This document shows positions 48,579 through 50,613 of a stretch of 50,613 nucleotides of DNA, piece by piece (positions within the stretch are counted from its first letter, which is position 1; the number at the start of each line of letters is the position of its first letter). The notes beneath the pieces were generated by a model. That model searched no databases, was not told the origin of the DNA, and saw only the letters and a program-made list of their open reading frames with translations. This stretch comes from Streptomyces zinciresistens K42. Lineage in GTDB: Bacteria > Actinomycetota > Actinomycetes > Streptomycetales > Streptomycetaceae. The position numbers and the translations under genes were made by a program. The stretch lies in contig NZ_AGBF01000035.1 of assembly GCF_000225525.1 (NCBI RefSeq), forward strand, positions 1 through 50,613, given 5' to 3'.

Positions 48579-50613
48579 GTGTCCCCTGGCGCTCCCGATC
48601 CGCTCCAACCGCTGGTAGACGCCTACCGCACCGGCGCGCCCACGCCGTCCCTCGCCGACCTCGGCGGGCTCGGCCACCTCCTGCAGGACACCGACACCCT
48701 GCTCGACCACGACGAACTGCCCATGCTCGTCGCCCTGATGTGCACCGACCAGACAGCCATCCAGGACGACCAGGCCCGCGCCTTCCTCCTCACCGCCGCC
48801 GAGTCCCCGCAGGACCCGCTCCGCCTGGAGGGCGTCATCACCTCCCTCCTCGGATGCCCCGAAGCCGTCCACGAACTGGGCGACGACCTAGCCGACATCT
48901 GGCTGGACGCCAGCCGCAGCCACACCGACCTCCTCGGCGGCATCGCCCTGGAAGGCACCGCCCGCATCGTCCTGTCCGGCGGCGCCGCCGAGTACGGACT
49001 CCTGGACCGGCTACGCCGCCTGAACCGACAACAGGAACTCGCCCAGATCGACGACGACTACGCCCTGCGCACCGTCAGAGTCGCCGGCGCCGTCGCCGAG
49101 CACTTCGACTCACCCGACCCCGCCCGCCTCCTGAACCAGCTGGTCGAACGCGACGACGTCGCGGAGGACGCCGCCTTCGAACTCGGCATGCTCGCCCTGC
49201 GCCAAGCACTGCACACCGACGACCCCGCCCGCGCCCGCCCCCTCCTCCTGGAAGCCCGCCAACACCTCGGCGACGCCCACCAGGATGAAGAGCGCCCCGA
49301 CGCGGCCGCCTTCGGTGCGGCAATTGACGCGATCCTCGCCTACTCCGCCGGTGCTCCCCTCCCCGAGGCCGCCAGGACCCAACTCGACGAAGCCGTCCTG
49401 GAGCTGCGCCTCAACCTCTTGGGCCTGCCGCCCGGATGGCGCACCCCGCGCCTGGACACCCTCACTGCCTGGCAACACCTCCTCGACACCCTCACCCGCG
49501 CAACGGATTCGGACCGCCCGGGAGCCTGGCTGCACGCAGCCGGTGTGATCAGCGACCTCGTGGACGTCTACACCGCCCACCGCACGCTCGACCTGTTCGC
49601 CCCCTCCCCGGCCTGCCCGCACACCGCCCAGCCGGGCCCCGCGACATCAGCGGCCACGCACGGCCTGCACGCCCTCCTCGCCCCCCGAGTCGAGGCCACT
49701 CTCCTCGCTCACGAGGGTGGACTGGCCCTCCTGGACGAATGGCTTGAGGAGCTCGCCGAAGACCCCGGCCGCGATCAGGACCCGACCACAACCCTCGTCC
49801 GGGAGCAGGCAGCTCGGCTTCGGGAGGCGCTGGACACAGGCGGTGGTTCTCCGCCCCCAAAACCTGACTGCCCGGCGACATCGCTCGCCGGGCTCGGGCT
49901 CTCCACCGCGGACACCGAGCACCTGCAGAACCTGCTGGCGGACACCCCGGAACTGAGAGACCGGATCGACGCGATGCTCGCCGCCCGGAAGGCCGCTCTG
50001 CCAGTCGACGAGGTGCCGATCATCGCCACCGTGTTCCGCAACACCCATCAGCAGCTGAAGGCACAATGCCCGGACGGGTATGTCGGCCAGTTCGCCGCCG
50101 ACGTGGACCGCATGCTCCTGCGTCTGCTCCGCTTCGTCGACCTGAGGCTGTCCGAGACACAGAAATACGGCGGAGAGGCGCGGGCCTACCTCCGCCAGCT
50201 CAAAAAGGACGAAGACAAACCGCGGGAAGCCGAACTCGGCCGCGACCTGCGGGACTTCCTACGAGGCCAGGGCCTGCGTGTACGTATGGAAGAAACCAAT
50301 GTCGGCGGCGGGCGCGTCGACATCGCCTGGCAGCCGAACACCGAACTCATCACCCTTGAGCTCAAGCGGGACTGGGCCGACTCCTCCTTCGACGCCTACG
50401 CCGCCGCCTACGGGCCCCAGGCGATCTCGTATCAGGTCGCCGGCCCGCCCGTGAACTTCCTCGTGGTCCTGGACCTGACCCCGAAACCACAGGGCCTCGC
50501 GGCCATCCCGGCGTGTATCGAGGTCCGCACCCTGCCCGGCCCCGCCGGTGACCCCCGCCCCCGCACCCTCATCATGGTCCGCGTTCAGGGCAACAAGCGT
50601 GACCCCAGCGGGG
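48579..50613 (+). CDS. Large helical protein with C-terminal PD-(D/E)XK nuclease, cut at the right edge
   Basis: At least 678 aa, from GTG 48579 (GAGGAG 11 bp upstream) to the window end with no stop, so it is partial. Residues 1-~520 are all helical and acidic (DAYRTGAPTPSLADLGGLGHLLQDTDTLL, GVITSLLGCPEAVHELGDDLADIWL, ...) with HEAT/TPR-like periodicity. The C-terminal part has GGGRVDIAW (D581) and ITLELKRDW (E594, K596), a PD-(D/E)XK core, then SYQVAGPPVNFLVVLDLT. It begins 74 bp after the ATPase gene and so belongs to the cassette. A substrate-binding scaffold plus nuclease is the natural reading; the missing 3' end limits certainty. Confidence 0.72.
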   Translation, partial: MSPGAPDPLQPLVDAYRTGAPTPSLADLGGLGHLLQDTDTLLDHDELPMLVALMCTDQTAIQDDQARAFLLTAAESPQDPLRLEGVITSLLGCPEAVHELGDDLADIWLDASRSHTDLLGGIALEGTARIVLSGGAAEYGLLDRLRRLNRQQELAQIDDDYALRTVRVAGAVAEHFDSPDPARLLNQLVERDDVAEDAAFELGMLALRQALHTDDPARARPLLLEARQHLGDAHQDEERPDAAAFGAAIDAILAYSAGAPLPEAARTQLDEAVLELRLNLLGLPPGWRTPRLDTLTAWQHLLDTLTRATDSDRPGAWLHAAGVISDLVDVYTAHRTLDLFAPSPACPHTAQPGPATSAATHGLHALLAPRVEATLLAHEGGLALLDEWLEELAEDPGRDQDPTTTLVREQAARLREALDTGGGSPPPKPDCPATSLAGLGLSTADTEHLQNLLADTPELRDRIDAMLAARKAALPVDEVPIIATVFRNTHQQLKAQCPDGYVGQFAADVDRMLLRLLRFVDLRLSETQKYGGEARAYLRQLKKDEDKPREAELGRDLRDFLRGQGLRVRMEETNVGGGRVDIAWQPNTELITLELKRDWADSSFDAYAAAYGPQAISYQVAGPPVNFLVVLDLTPKPQGLAAIPACIEVRTLPGPAGDPRPRTLIMVRVQGNKRDPSG

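Noticed and set aside
1..50613. Search for tRNA, rRNA, CRISPR arrays and telomere palindromes
   Set aside because: No cloverleaf, rRNA-like stretch, spaced short repeats or packed terminal palindromes were found by eye.
43002..50613. Assignment of the cassette to Lamassu, Wadjet, Gabija, Hachiman or DISARM
   Set aside because: Each shares one component type only; the hallmark partners (DUF1837, kleisin/TOPRIM set, UvrD plus OLD nuclease, methyltransferase) are not seen.

Overview
This window looks like an accessory region of a Streptomyces-type actinobacterium, either a chromosome arm or a large plasmid. It is very GC-rich, uses GTG/TTG starts freely, and carries a complete conservon (sensor kinase-like, roadblock, DUF742 and GTPase genes), a DUF574 methyltransferase and a DnaE2-type mutagenesis cassette. 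No rRNA, tRNA, CRISPR array or telomere-like palindrome cluster was seen.

Layout. 1-5.2 kb: a hybrid gene fragment open at the left edge, a DciA-like (DUF721) protein and two small unknown proteins. They are followed by a 728-aa protein with degenerate family-B/phi29-like polymerase motifs and a 243-aa DNA-binding protein. By layout the last two resemble the Tap-Tpg or Tac-Tpc telomere-replication pairs of linear Streptomyces replicons. 5.5-7.3 kb: small unknowns and a trypsin-like protease. 7.3-12.7 kb: a Y-family polymerase remnant and DnaE2 (minus strand), with a divergent LexA paralogue. 12.8-16.2 kb: a lipoprotein, a NERD-domain membrane protein, an HTH protein and an unknown. 16.3-19.5 kb: a STAND (NB-ARC/TPR) protein with an EEP-fold hydrolase just downstream. 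19.6-27.2 kb: the methyltransferase, a small Prim-Pol-like protein, a metallopeptidase-like protein without its zinc motif, an acyl-CoA dehydrogenase, a GAF protein and the conservon. 27.6-35.3 kb: an XRE/TPR regulator, two 2H phosphoesterases separated by an intact IS21-family element, and a GNAT/alpha-beta hydrolase pair. 35.2-39.0 kb: a four-gene operon of unknown function in which one domain occurs three times. 39.3-42.9 kb: lipoproteins and small secreted or membrane proteins. 43.0 kb to the right edge: an SF2 helicase-nuclease fusion, a winged-helix protein, a Rad50-like ATPase with a CxxC...CxxC hook, and a protein ending in a second PD-(D/E)XK nuclease, cut by the window end.

Two promoter families tie distant genes together. 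One (three clear copies) has a TTGCAT-like -35 box, 17 bp, and a TAnnnT -10 box, bracketed by CTTAAG palindromes. The other (four copies) has the box GAAATCTRTCCACAG exactly 11 bp before a -10-like hexamer. They serve the lipoprotein, NERD, GNAT, secreted-protein and unknown-operon genes, so much of the accessory content appears co-regulated. The 43-50.6 kb cassette is the best candidate for an undescribed DNA-defence or DNA-processing system. All functions are read from sequence motifs alone, without any database search.
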